This document shows, one piece after another, positions 8,015-15,851 of a stretch of 26,518 bases of DNA. Position 1 is the first letter of the stretch, and every line of letters begins with the position of its first letter. Under the pieces are notes generated by a model. That model was not told the origin of the DNA. It saw only the letters and a program-made list of their open reading frames with translations, and made no database searches. The stretch covers positions 1 through 26,518 of IMG/VR virus record IMGVR_UViG_3300022221_000023; one strand, 5' to 3'. Made by a program: the position numbers and the translations under genes. Origin of the DNA: a virus.

Positions 8015-8371
8015 ATGCGCACCCTGATCATATTGCTGGCCCTGGCACCAATAAGTCTGCAGGCGGCCCAGACACCACGCGGCACGGTGTTTGCCTATGA
8101 ATGCAAACAGGTGAATAATATGAAAGTGGGCTTTACCTGCCACTTTAAGAAAAATGGCGAATTGCATTTGCAGTGGCATATCAAACCTTCGGCGCTTAGT
8201 GAAGCCGATCGAGAAAGGCCAGTATATGAATTTGAAAAAATAGCCCTTCGATATATTCAACTTGGCGGCAGAGATTTTGGCATTGGTTTTGACCATTGGC
8301 CAAAAGATAAAGTGCGCGGCTGTTTTCATAGCAAGAAAAACAATTATGACTATTACTGCAATAGCGATTAA
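8015..8371 (+). CDS. Small secreted four-cysteine protein, opposite strand to late genes
   Basis: 118 aa, not recognised. The ATG at 8015 has a very strong ribosome site (GGAGGAAGG at 8002-8010). A Sec signal peptide is clear: MRTLIILLALAPISLQA followed by AQTP. The mature part has four cysteines (YECKQ, FTCHF, RGCFH, YYCNS), enough for two disulfides, so it is probably periplasmic or extracellular. It is the only plus-strand gene within the late region. It sits between tape measure and gp43, ends 5 bases from the tape-measure stop, and needs its own promoter; the TATATATA run at 7993-8000 is a candidate -10. The overlapping minus-strand frame lacks these features. Candidate lysogeny-expressed moron such as a superinfection-exclusion factor, without proof. 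Confidence 0.75.
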   Translation: MRTLIILLALAPISLQAAQTPRGTVFAYECKQVNNMKVGFTCHFKKNGELHLQWHIKPSALSEADRERPVYEFEKIALRYIQLGGRDFGIGFDHWPKDKVRGCFHSKKNNYDYYCNSD

Positions 8372-8376
8372 CATCA

Positions 8377-9720
8377 TCACTGCCCAATCATCCTTTCATT
8401 GCCGCTGTCCACTTCCAGCTCCATGTTTTTGGACTCGATGCTTTTCACTTTCACGCGTGAACCGTCTTTCGACTGAAACTCGACCGTGACTTTGCCAACA
8501 GGCCCTGCCGCCGCACTTCCACCTTGCGGCATGTTTCTAAGCTTGTGCTGAACCAACGCCGACACCAACGACCCATGCACATTTAATTTATCGGATGATA
8601 ACGCGTCAAAGAAATCGGCTAAGAATTTAGACGGACCAGATACCGCTTTGTTGGTGCCCTGGCTAATCTTGTTTTTAATGGCCTGGATGGATGCCTTTGC
8701 TGTAGTGGCGTTGATCCGGGCGCTCTGGGTGAGCTGCTGACCACTGGCCTGCAGCTTGGAAAGCCTGGCCAGCTTGGCCTTGTTGCCTTCAAGTGAAAAG
8801 CCCTGAAAGACCCGCACGCCTGTTTCACCAAAGAGTTGCCCCAGAATACCGGCATCGCCCTTTGTGACTTTGTATATCTCACTTAACAAATCCTGAATGG
8901 GTCGCATCTTGCCTTTGTCCATCACCTTGACACCTTTGCTGCCCAACTTTTTTTGCACATCTTTTTTATTTAAAAATGACAACAATGACTTGGTGGCTTC
9001 GGTAGCCTCATCGGGGCTACCAACTGCATCGATGACAATCTGCGCCACGGCACCCATCTCCCGAAACGCGGCAGCACCTGTACGACCAGATGCAATATAA
9101 GGTGCGAATAATTTGTTGCCCACTTTGGCGATATCACGGAAGGCGACCGAACCTTCATAGGTTTGTTGCACCAGGGCATCCATTAACATGAGCACTTCTT
9201 TTGTATCTCGCACACCGCCTTTGAATAAATTAGAAAAGACGGCACCGACATCTTCCCCTGCAGAATTGGTCGCCCGAATGGTTATGCCGAGGTTTTTAAT
9301 ATTATCGATGGCAAACTTGAAGTCACCGGTGCGGGTGATGATCTCTTCAAACCCTGATAGTATTTTGTCGGGGTCGACCCGAATGTTTGGATCGTTAGCT
9401 ACCGCGAACAGTTCTTTTTTAAGTGCGGCGATTTGTTCTGCAGAGGCACGGCCATCGGTTTGTAGTTGGGTCAGGCGGGCATCGAGATCAACCACCTGCA
9501 TGGCCTTTCTGACAGCACCATAACCGGCCGCCAGGCCAAACATGCGACGACCGAGTTTTGAAACAGAGCTGCCTGTGCTGTCGACGTTACGTTTCAGCCG
9601 CTTCATGTCTCGCGAACTGGAGCGACTAAAACCACGCATCGACTTTGCATCACGGCCAGCACCACGCGCCAGACCGCTCTTGTAATCAACAATGACAGAC
9701 GTTTTTAAATCATTTCCCAT
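8377..9720 (-). CDS. Tail tape measure protein
   Basis: 447 aa, short for a tape measure, implying a fairly short tail. The basic, serine-rich N-terminus (SMRGFSRSSSRDMKRLKRNV) is followed by a TP901-like core: EIITRTGDFKFAIDNIKN, GEDVGAVFSNLFKGG, SVAFRDIAKVGNKLF and GETGVRVFQGF. A helical C-terminal part ends in a beta segment (GKVTVEFQSKDGSRVKVKSI). It controls tail length and is threaded inside the tube. It follows the gp41 gene and its frameshift extension; the extension stop overlaps this start by 11 bases. No obvious transmembrane helix apart from a weakly hydrophobic stretch near residues 60-75. Confidence 0.88.
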   Translation of the reverse strand: MGNDLKTSVIVDYKSGLARGAGRDAKSMRGFSRSSSRDMKRLKRNVDSTGSSVSKLGRRMFGLAAGYGAVRKAMQVVDLDARLTQLQTDGRASAEQIAALKKELFAVANDPNIRVDPDKILSGFEEIITRTGDFKFAIDNIKNLGITIRATNSAGEDVGAVFSNLFKGGVRDTKEVLMLMDALVQQTYEGSVAFRDIAKVGNKLFAPYIASGRTGAAAFREMGAVAQIVIDAVGSPDEATEATKSLLSFLNKKDVQKKLGSKGVKVMDKGKMRPIQDLLSEIYKVTKGDAGILGQLFGETGVRVFQGFSLEGNKAKLARLSKLQASGQQLTQSARINATTAKASIQAIKNKISQGTNKAVSGPSKFLADFFDALSSDKLNVHGSLVSALVQHKLRNMPQGGSAAAGPVGKVTVEFQSKDGSRVKVKSIESKNMELEVDSGNERMIGQ

Positions 9721-9850
9721 TTATCTGTTGTCCGTACCTTAACAATTTGCTTGGCGAGAGTTGATGCACATCATTCAGCGATAAGCCATACCAGGTTGCG
9801 ACAGCCAGAGAAAGTTCCTCAAGTACTGCCATCGCCACCTTCAGTTCGCC
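9710..9850 (-). CDS. Frameshift extension of gp41 (-2 slip), second half of tail assembly chaperone
   Basis: The minus strand reads C-GGGGG-C at 9854-9848 near the end of gp41. In the gp41 frame the codons are CGG GGG CGA. If the glycine tRNA on GGG slips back two bases it re-pairs perfectly with GGG in the same G5 run, and reading continues GGC GAA CTG. This gives 46 more residues, GELKVAMAVLEELSLAVATW and onward, ending at a TGA at 9712-9710. The fusion would be about 162 aa. A -1 slip hits a stop two codons later, whereas the -2 frame is open. Programmed frameshifts between tail tube and tape measure genes are conserved in tailed phages, and Mu is the known -2 case. The extension begins before any separate ribosome site, and includes a Trp-Tyr-Gly motif typical of this chaperone half. 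Confidence 0.75.
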   Translation of the reverse strand, partial: GELKVAMAVLEELSLAVATWYGLSLNDVHQLSPSKLLRYGQQINGK

Positions 9851-10196
9851 CCCGTTGCGTCACCGCCCTGGACGCGGGCTTGAACATGGCGGATTCCATT
9901 TGCTCGGCTTTTTCCTGTAGCAAGGCATAGTCAACCGGATCGAACTTTTTAAGCTCGACCAATGTGAACGGACCTTTGTGATCATCGACGCGCACGATTT
10001 GCCGAGCCAGCATCAGGTTGGCCATGAGCACATCGCTACCAACATACACCGGCCCATCCTCTGTTAGTTCCAGCTTCTCTGCCTGCTCTGCACATTCGAT
10101 TAAATCGGCAGTGCTGAAATCACGAAGATAGGCGGACTTCAAGACTGATTCGCCGAGCTTGAAACCTTTTATCAATGGGACTTTAATCTCAGCCAT
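9819..10196 (-). CDS. Mu gp41-like tail assembly chaperone
   Basis: 125 aa, equal to the gp41/gpE family. It is produced between tube and tape measure genes and chaperones the tape measure during tail assembly. N-terminus KVPLIKGFKLGESVLKSAYL, then DFSTADLIECAEQAEKLELT, then LMLARQIVRVDDHKGPFTL and LKKFDPVDYALLQEKAEQME are the family's helical core. The ATG directly follows the tube stop (TAAATG), with GGAG upstream. A G5 slippery run near the end allows a longer frameshifted form described separately. Confidence 0.88.
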   Translation of the reverse strand: MAEIKVPLIKGFKLGESVLKSAYLRDFSTADLIECAEQAEKLELTEDGPVYVGSDVLMANLMLARQIVRVDDHKGPFTLVELKKFDPVDYALLQEKAEQMESAMFKPASRAVTQRGRTEGGDGST

Positions 10197-10547
10197 TTAT
10201 AATTGCTCCACGGCCTGGCCAGACATTTTGATGGGTGACTTGCCATCGCCGCTGTGTGGTACTGGCTCAACCGTAAAGGCCTTGCGCAGCACCTGCGGCC
10301 CACTGCCATTGTCTGGGATGAACATGACGGTGGCATCCTTGATGCTGGACAGATAAATGTTGTCAACGTCTTTGGTGTGCAACACCACACCTTCAAGCAT
10401 GGGCGGTTCTTCCTGCTCACTGTAATAAACATTGCCGCCGTGTTTTTCCGGGTTGCGCGTGGCACCACCTGGGTTGAGGGTGGCACCGTTTTCCATCGGG
10501 ATGGCTTTACCATCGATCCGAATTTCTGCCTTGCCTGTAATTTGCAT
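10197..10547 (-). CDS. M: Tail tube protein (Mu M-like)
   Basis: 116 aa, the size of Mu M and related contractile tail tube proteins. It begins MQITGKAEIRIDGKAIPMEN, contains GATLNPGGATRNPEKHGGNV, and is otherwise predicted as beta-strand rich (VLHTKDVDNIYLSSIKDATVMF), as expected for the tube beta-barrel. It sits between the sheath gene (22-base gap) and the gp41 chaperone, the invariant order in myophages. Ribosome site AGGAG lies 10 bases upstream. Confidence 0.9.
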   Translation of the reverse strand: MQITGKAEIRIDGKAIPMENGATLNPGGATRNPEKHGGNVYYSEQEEPPMLEGVVLHTKDVDNIYLSSIKDATVMFIPDNGSGPQVLRKAFTVEPVPHSGDGKSPIKMSGQAVEQL

Positions 10548-10569
10548 GATCGTTTATCTCCTGTATTGA

Positions 10570-12024
10570 TTAACGACGGAATTGAATCTGCTGGGCATGT
10601 ACCCGCAGCGCACTGACCAACATCGGCGAGTCCTGAATGTCCAGGCGATTGGGATCGTCTGCATTGATCTCGACAATCAATGATGCCTTGTACCCATCGA
10701 AGTCCTGGCACCATCCCTTGGTTTCAAAACCGCGATACAGATCCAACAATTCAGCTCTGGCCACCTGGGGCTGCATGACCGCCTGACCAGGTGCAACACG
10801 TGCCGCATTATCGGCCAGCTTGTGGCGTGGGAACTTGAGCGCGAAGCGGGCGCGCTGGTCATAGCGAATCCGCTCCAGTGTTTCGGGTGTGTTGATGTCC
10901 AGATAAGAATCATCCGCAATGCTGTTGGCATTGGTTTGATACATGGTGATCTGCCGTTCGATGTGAACCGCACCGGATGCATCCACCTTGTGGGTGGCGA
11001 TGCCATCAAACAGGTGGGTGTTGCGTTCGCTATCCGTCCAGCGCACGGCCTTGCTGGCAGGCAACACACCGGTCAAGGTGAGGGTCTGCAGCGGGCGGGC
11101 TGGATCAATGGACAGGCTGGCTGCTGCGACGATGGCATTCACGCTGGCCCATATATAAGGTGGTGTTGGGCTGATGTTGGTGCCCATGCACGAGACGTGT
11201 GGACTGTTGCGACCGTTGCCGAATGTGGTGGTGTCTGCCAGGTTGCCACGGAAGGCCGTGAAGGCCCGGCAACCTTTTTGCACCAGTGGTCCCCAGCGTG
11301 TATCTAGTTCGGTTTCCAGTGCCGTGAGGCTGGTGGCATCGGTGTAGGGCATGACGATCCAGTTATACCACTCATCCCCCATCGCGGCGATGGCGGTGCT
11401 GATGTCTGGATTGGTGGCACCGGATACACCGTCGGCAACCGCAATGGCAACACCGGCGGGCAGTGTCTCACCATAATAACCCACACGCACATCGATATCG
11501 TTGGCCGCTTCACCTTTGTTCTTGGCGGTGAGCGTGACGGTGCCGGTGAGATTGGCAGCGGTGAACGGCAGTGTAGTGTCGGCCGTAATAGCGGCGACGA
11601 TGGTGTCGCCAATGATCGTGGGCGTGTCGGTGTCGGCAATGGTGGCACTGATTTTTTTGCCGCCTATATATATAGAGGCAGATCCTGCCGCAGTCGCCGG
11701 GCCAGTGACAGTGAGGATCTTGGTGGCCGCTGTTCCGGCCGCATCATCCAGCGCAATGGCATGGCACTCAAAAAAGCTGTTGGCCTTTTTGGCGGCCTTG
11801 ATCATCTCGGCCAGCATGGAGCCGCGACCGAAGAAGGCTTCGGCCTCATCCGCATTGTTAACCTGCACCGGGGTGTTCTCAGTCACGGTGCCGGTGGCCA
11901 GGCGTTGGCCAATGAATAACAGCTTGAAGTTGACCGCACTGTTACCGGCCAGCGCACTATTGAACTCGATGAAGCTGCCATTGATGCGCAGATCCGATGG
12001 GATGTTATCAAATGAGACAGGCAT
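10570..12024 (-). CDS. L: Tail sheath protein (Mu L-like)
   Basis: 484 aa, normal length for Mu L. N-terminal features are SFDNIPSDLRINGSFIEFNS and LLFIGQRLATGTV, followed by a variable insert (residues about 110-200, rich in T and A, protease-resistant-type domain). The conserved sheath core is then seen: GDEWYNWIVMPYTDATSLTALE, LDTRWGPLVQKGCRAFTAFRG, and a C-terminal half with LDINTPETLERIRYDQRAR. It is the contractile outer sheath. The ribosome site AAGGAG lies inside the last codons of the upstream gp38 gene, and stop and start overlap as TAATG. Confidence 0.95.
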   Translation of the reverse strand: MPVSFDNIPSDLRINGSFIEFNSALAGNSAVNFKLLFIGQRLATGTVTENTPVQVNNADEAEAFFGRGSMLAEMIKAAKKANSFFECHAIALDDAAGTAATKILTVTGPATAAGSASIYIGGKKISATIADTDTPTIIGDTIVAAITADTTLPFTAANLTGTVTLTAKNKGEAANDIDVRVGYYGETLPAGVAIAVADGVSGATNPDISTAIAAMGDEWYNWIVMPYTDATSLTALETELDTRWGPLVQKGCRAFTAFRGNLADTTTFGNGRNSPHVSCMGTNISPTPPYIWASVNAIVAAASLSIDPARPLQTLTLTGVLPASKAVRWTDSERNTHLFDGIATHKVDASGAVHIERQITMYQTNANSIADDSYLDINTPETLERIRYDQRARFALKFPRHKLADNAARVAPGQAVMQPQVARAELLDLYRGFETKGWCQDFDGYKASLIVEINADDPNRLDIQDSPMLVSALRVHAQQIQFRR

Positions 12025-12206
12025 TATTTATCTCCTTTTGTTTGTTTGGGAGGTGTGGTCACCACCACACTGCCGTCATTGATGCGGCGCTGCCAATAGC
12101 TGTTGCTTGGCACTCCGGCACCTTCGGCGGGTAAAGGTTGGCCGCCGCGCATCGGGTCACGAATAATCAGATTATCGCGGGCGGGTTTAACGAATAGCTT
12201 GCTCAT
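12024..12206 (-). CDS. Mu gp38-like small protein (DUF2635)
   Basis: 60 aa. Matches the small DUF2635/gp38 family located just before the sheath gene in Mu-like phages: start SKLFVKPARDNLIIRDPMRGG, then PLPAEGAGVPSNSYWQRRINDGSV. Function is unknown; it is probably a minor virion or assembly factor. AGGAG upstream with 8-base spacing, ATG at 12206. The last codons double as the ribosome site of the sheath gene. Confidence 0.9.
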   Translation of the reverse strand: MSKLFVKPARDNLIIRDPMRGGQPLPAEGAGVPSNSYWQRRINDGSVVVTTPPKQTKGDK

Positions 12207-12217
12207 GATTAAGGCTC

Positions 12218-12790
12218 CTATTGATCCAGTGTTAGGTCATCAACCGCAGCGGGTTCATCAGTGCCCGGTGCCATTGAGTGTTCTGCGTGGTAAGTGATAA
12301 ACCCATCCAGTGCACCGGCGGCAGGTTCAAATGACTGTTGCAATTCAAAGCTGGCGGCATAAACCTGCACACCGGTTTTGTCCATGTTCATCCTGAAGAG
12401 GTTTTGCAGTCTGCGAAACTTCATGGTGCCGACACCTGCGATGGTGTAGCCGTTGACTTCTGGCAATAGTGTGGCAGTCATTTCATACAGACCGATGGTG
12501 GTGGTGTCACCACGCAGCCTGGCCATGTAGTCGCCGGCATGTTGTACCACCATAAAGGCCACCCACACACCATTGAACGCCACGATGTCGGATGAATCAA
12601 CACCTGGCCGACCACCGAGAAAAGCCCAATACACGGAAGGTGCAACCTTGACCATTTCCTTGATCGTATCTGCATCATCTAGATCACCCGGTACCGCCTC
12701 GACGGCTTGATACACGGCTTGGCCAGCCGAGTTGGTCAGCTTTTCTTTGGTCAACGCAATCAAGGTATCTTCGACAATATCAAAACTCAT
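12218..12790 (-). CDS. Mu gp37-like tail completion protein (DUF1834)
   Basis: 190 aa. It belongs with the Mu gp37/DUF1834 family placed between the virion-morphogenesis gene and gp38. N-terminus SFDIVEDTLIALTKEKL; central WAFLGGRPGVDSSDIVAFNG, WVAFMVVQHAGDYMARLRGD, and YEMTATLLPEVNGYTIAGVG. Related proteins act at the tail terminator/completion stage. The start overlaps the stop of the preceding gene as ATGA. Confidence 0.85.
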   Translation of the reverse strand: MSFDIVEDTLIALTKEKLTNSAGQAVYQAVEAVPGDLDDADTIKEMVKVAPSVYWAFLGGRPGVDSSDIVAFNGVWVAFMVVQHAGDYMARLRGDTTTIGLYEMTATLLPEVNGYTIAGVGTMKFRRLQNLFRMNMDKTGVQVYAASFELQQSFEPAAGALDGFITYHAEHSMAPGTDEPAAVDDLTLDQ

Positions 12791-13230
12791 GAATGCAGCT
12801 CCCTTTGAATAAAGTCTTTAACAATGGCGCTGACATCATCTTCATCATCGGCGTTGATGCCAAGGATGGGATTCGGTTGTATCTCGGTTTTGTGGCCGCG
12901 CCCGGTCTGCCCACCAAAGTGATGGATGGCGGCATAGACCATATCCGATCCCCATTCCAAACCGTCACCGGATAAAAATACCTGATAGGTATAGCTGTCA
13001 CGCAGGTGACCTTTATCAATAAGCGGCTTGCCGCCTTCAAGAAATGAACGCTTGGTTAATAATGGATAGCCTTGCCAATCTTCACTGGCATCAAACCGGC
13101 GCTGAGTTTCACTATCCAGGTACCCACCGATCTCATCAAACATCTCACGCGCCTTGAAGTGGCCAAGGCGATGCAGCGCCTGCTGTACTTCGCGATCATC
13201 AATGGTGTGGGTGAGTTGAATGCCAGACAT
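12787..13230 (-). CDS. Virion morphogenesis protein (Mu gpG / P2 S-like)
   Basis: 147 aa. Features of the Phage_tail_S / gpG family: DREVQQALHRLGHFKAREMF at the N-terminus, the FDASEDWQGYPLLTKRSFLEGG substrate-like segment, and KGHLRDSYTYQVF then HHFGGQTGRGHKTEIQPNP near the end. The family acts in head-tail joining or tail completion. I chose the ATG at 13230 because GGGAGG lies 7 bases upstream and the start overlaps the upstream stop as TGATG; a TTG one codon earlier is less likely. In Mu gene G lies nearer the head genes, before the protease, so its place here, beside gp36, is a rearranged order. Confidence 0.87.
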   Translation of the reverse strand: MSGIQLTHTIDDREVQQALHRLGHFKAREMFDEIGGYLDSETQRRFDASEDWQGYPLLTKRSFLEGGKPLIDKGHLRDSYTYQVFLSGDGLEWGSDMVYAAIHHFGGQTGRGHKTEIQPNPILGINADDEDDVSAIVKDFIQRELHS

Positions 13231-13637
13231 CAATACGCCTCCCAGCCGATTTTGCTTTCACCCTGGGCGACCTTGACGCTGCCACCGACGTTGTCGGCGG
13301 TGGCTTCATCTATGCCGAGGGTGGCCTTGCCATTGGCCACACGTATCAGCCAGTCGATGGCTTCTTTGTTACGTTTTTCGATGGTCTCCGTCACCCGGTC
13401 TTCATAAAGTTTATATCGTGTGATATCACAGGCATAATTCACCAACACACCTGGCACCACAGACAAGGGCAATGTGTAGCGCGCCCCGATATAGCTATCA
13501 ATAACGGCGGACGCATCAGCAATGGCACGGGACAGCTTGTCGGCGTTGATGGCACCAACATTATTGGCATCCGTGATTTGAATCAGCTCCTTCTCATTAA
13601 ACCGATTCGTCATATCTTGTTGTGTGCAATAATCCAT
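13230..13637 (-). CDS. Mu gp36-like head-tail adaptor (DUF1320)
   Basis: 135 aa, the size of the gp36/DUF1320 family. It starts MDYCTQQDMTNRFNEKELI, followed by LSRAIADASAVIDSYIGARY and CDITRYKLYEDRVTETIEKR, the typical helical core with an AxAxxxIDSYI pattern. It ends VKVAQGESKIGWEAY. The family is a head-completion/adaptor protein in Mu-like and other phages. Starts as TAATG overlapping the upstream gene. Confidence 0.9.
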   Translation of the reverse strand: MDYCTQQDMTNRFNEKELIQITDANNVGAINADKLSRAIADASAVIDSYIGARYTLPLSVVPGVLVNYACDITRYKLYEDRVTETIEKRNKEAIDWLIRVANGKATLGIDEATADNVGGSVKVAQGESKIGWEAY

Positions 13638-13954
13638 TAAGTAACCTTTTTCAAATTCTGAATGATGTACTCTTTATCATCATAAAATTCTTTACCAACG
13701 CCATAGTTCGCATGGATGGTGACCCGTCTTTTTTCAAACGCCTTTGCCGTATCAATAATGGTGTTGTCTGCCGATGTCAGTAATATCTCGACCACCGATG
13801 CCGGACCTAATGGCGTATCCGGTAACACTTCTGTGTCTGTGTCCGGCTCATCAATACGATAAGTCAATGAGTTTGGCACTTCGGGCAGCTTTGCCTTATC
13901 AAACAAGCTGACGGTTAACCATGCCTCGCTCTTTTCTTTTACAACGTCGTTCAT
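13637..13954 (-). CDS. Hypothetical virion-module protein, 105 aa
   Basis: Not recognised. 105 aa, rich in beta-type residues: AWLTVSLFDKAKLPEVPNSL, RIDEPDTDTEVLPDTPLGPA, VVEILLTSADNTIID and RRVTIHANYGVGKEFYDDKE. The alternation resembles an Ig-like sandwich. No signal peptide. It overlaps the 14448 gene by 4 bases (ATGA) and its stop overlaps the gp36 start (TAATG), so it is tightly embedded in the operon. A small neck, decoration or adaptor role fits the position, but this is inference only. Confidence 0.75.
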   Translation of the reverse strand: MNDVVKEKSEAWLTVSLFDKAKLPEVPNSLTYRIDEPDTDTEVLPDTPLGPASVVEILLTSADNTIIDTAKAFEKRRVTIHANYGVGKEFYDDKEYIIQNLKKVT

Positions 13955-14448
13955 GACCAGGTGATCTGTAAATCCAATGTCCAGGTCTGGCCGAGTGTTT
14001 TTGTTCCTTGCGCCGAGACCTTGCGGTTCAGGTTGTCGGCGGCATCACTGTTACCATTGGCGACGGTGAATTCATTCCAGGCCCAATTTGCTTCAGTGCC
14101 GATAAACACGGCACGCCAGGTGGTGGTCTGCCCTGCGATTTGTGGATATGTCGCCTCCATTGCCTTGTACAATTTATTCACGGCCGCCTGCAGGCCGGTT
14201 TGTCCGGCAGCGGCGGCTGTGGCGTCATCGCCCACGCCGAGATACGCATTGGCATTGCTGAAGCTTGTTTCGGCATTGCCCACCAATAGATTCTGCAGGG
14301 CGGTGATGCCTTCATTCAGCAACAGGTTCGGGCCGAACTCGACGACATCATACGGATCGTTCGCTGCAAAGGCTTTATCATCCTCAAACTTATGAATGGT
14401 CCAAAGGGCGCGGGCGTGGGCGTGTTCAATAATGGGTTGCTGGTTCAT
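13951..14448 (-). CDS. Phage structural protein, beta-rich, unknown role
   Basis: 165 aa from the ATG at 14448 (GAGG 7 bases upstream). An ATG at 14460, overlapping the upstream stop as ATGA, is an alternative with four more residues. The pattern is one seen in many tailed phages: a start mentioning WTIHKFEDD, then LLLNEGITALQNLLVGN, NAYLGVGDDATAAAAGQTGL, WRAVFIGTEANWAWNEFTVANG and a C-terminal KTLGQTWTLDLQITWS. Such proteins are virion-associated, often at the neck or as fibre/decoration, but their role is not settled. The family resemblance is from memory, not a search. Confidence 0.72.
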   Translation of the reverse strand: MNQQPIIEHAHARALWTIHKFEDDKAFAANDPYDVVEFGPNLLLNEGITALQNLLVGNAETSFSNANAYLGVGDDATAAAAGQTGLQAAVNKLYKAMEATYPQIAGQTTTWRAVFIGTEANWAWNEFTVANGNSDAADNLNRKVSAQGTKTLGQTWTLDLQITWS

Positions 14449-14456
14449 GGTTGACC

Positions 14457-15851
14457 TCATTGCAATGTATATGTGGCGGTTCGTTGTTTTAGATCGAACT
14501 GCATCGACCGGGAAGCCAGGCCGAATGACATGGAACGGGTTGATAACGCAAAGGTGATCAACGCGACACCCTGGCCCTGGCCTGGCTGGGTCTTGATGAT
14601 GATGTCGGTGCCTTGTGCGTTATCGATGATGGATAACAGTGCCGCGATGTTGACTTGATCGTTACCGGTACCCAGATCCGTGATGGGTACGCTGACAGAT
14701 AACGTGACCGAATCAGCCCCGGTTGCGGAATCGGTGACGGTCTTTAATACGGCGGCTAAAATACTTAAGGTATCGGCACCGGTGCCTGCATCACTGATAG
14801 CCAGGGCGGCGGCAATGGCCAGGTCGTCAGAACCGGAGGCGGTATCGTTAACACTTAGCTGTACACCCTGGTTGGTGTTGTCGTTGCCGGTACCGGCATC
14901 GGTTATGGACAAGGCCACATCAGCGCCGGGATCGAGATCGTTTCCTGTGCCCACATCATTAACGGCCAGTCCGACAGCAATAGCCAGATCATCATTCCCA
15001 TTGCCGGTGTCGCTGACATTGATGTTTGTTACGGTTACCCCTTCGGGCACCCAGATACCGGCATTGGCGGGCATCAGCGTATCGTATAAATTACTAGCCA
15101 GCTCAAAATGCTCGCCATCATCACAAAATCGATCAGCAATAAACGCTACATTAGCGCGCCCTTTAATACCGGACACATCGTTTCCATATCTGTCTGAGCA
15201 ATTTACAACGACATCATTTTCAGTGTTCCACGCAATCACCCCCGCTGTTGACGGAGTAACAGACCCGATAAACTCGCCATTTCTGTAAAATCTAGCGGTT
15301 GCTGAGCCGGAGACAATAGACATGCTGGCGCTATAAATATACAGGCTGCCGTCGATTTTTAAGTACGATGATCCCGGCAATGTCGCCGTCGAGTTTGCTC
15401 CGCCGACTGAATAGTGTATTTTTACTTGCCCCGCAACATTGGTCGCTGACAAACCAAACGATAAGTACGGGCTCGACCACGACCCGGTTTGATAAGGCAC
15501 CGAGACAAGCCCCATAAAATTAACGTGTGCGTCAATTTCACCCGCCCACACCACCGTGATCTCGTTTGTTATCTGATACAGCTCAGGAGTGCCGGGGCAA
15601 TATGCCGCATTATCAATGCTATCTAATGTTTCTAACGCATCGCCGTGATCTGTTACACCATTAAAATCAGCATCCCCTCTTAGTGTCATCGGGGCATTTG
15701 ACACTAACTCGGTTGCGTTATCACCTAGTCGTGCATACCAAACAATATTATCGTGTAGCCAATGATCCCGGTTTAAAACCGTTTCATTTGATTTGCAATT
15801 CGGGGTTAATAACTCCGGCGCAAACAGCAGTTTGTCGAGTTCGTGACGCAT
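14457..15851 (-). CDS. LamG-like virion protein with D-x-G-T-G-x-D repeats
   Basis: 464 aa. Residues about 28-260 look like a LamG/concanavalin-type jelly roll (VWYARLGDNATELVSN, ITVVWAGEIDAHVNFMGLV, SLYIYSASMSIVSGSATARF, GEFIGSVTPSTAG), a fold that often binds sugars. Residues 278-416 hold eight repeats of about 18-20 residues with core (S/T/N)D-x-(G/A)-(T/S/N)-G-x-D, for example DVGTGND, DAGTGND and DLGTGND, followed by short beta strands. The C-terminus has three FxLxxRxxxF-type strands ending TATYTL. Start and stop both overlap neighbours (TAATG, ATGA). Located among head/neck genes, it may be a head fibre or decoration that binds surface glycans (inference). Confidence 0.72.
   Translation of the reverse strand: MRHELDKLLFAPELLTPNCKSNETVLNRDHWLHDNIVWYARLGDNATELVSNAPMTLRGDADFNGVTDHGDALETLDSIDNAAYCPGTPELYQITNEITVVWAGEIDAHVNFMGLVSVPYQTGSWSSPYLSFGLSATNVAGQVKIHYSVGGANSTATLPGSSYLKIDGSLYIYSASMSIVSGSATARFYRNGEFIGSVTPSTAGVIAWNTENDVVVNCSDRYGNDVSGIKGRANVAFIADRFCDDGEHFELASNLYDTLMPANAGIWVPEGVTVTNINVSDTGNGNDDLAIAVGLAVNDVGTGNDLDPGADVALSITDAGTGNDNTNQGVQLSVNDTASGSDDLAIAAALAISDAGTGADTLSILAAVLKTVTDSATGADSVTLSVSVPITDLGTGNDQVNIAALLSIIDNAQGTDIIIKTQPGQGQGVALITFALSTRSMSFGLASRSMQFDLKQRTATYTLQ

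Noticed and set aside
7979-8380. Minus-strand frame opposite the secreted protein gene
   Set aside because: It lacks a good ribosome site, and hydrophobic residues come from the complement of the plus gene. The plus strand has a strong site, signal peptide and paired cysteines.
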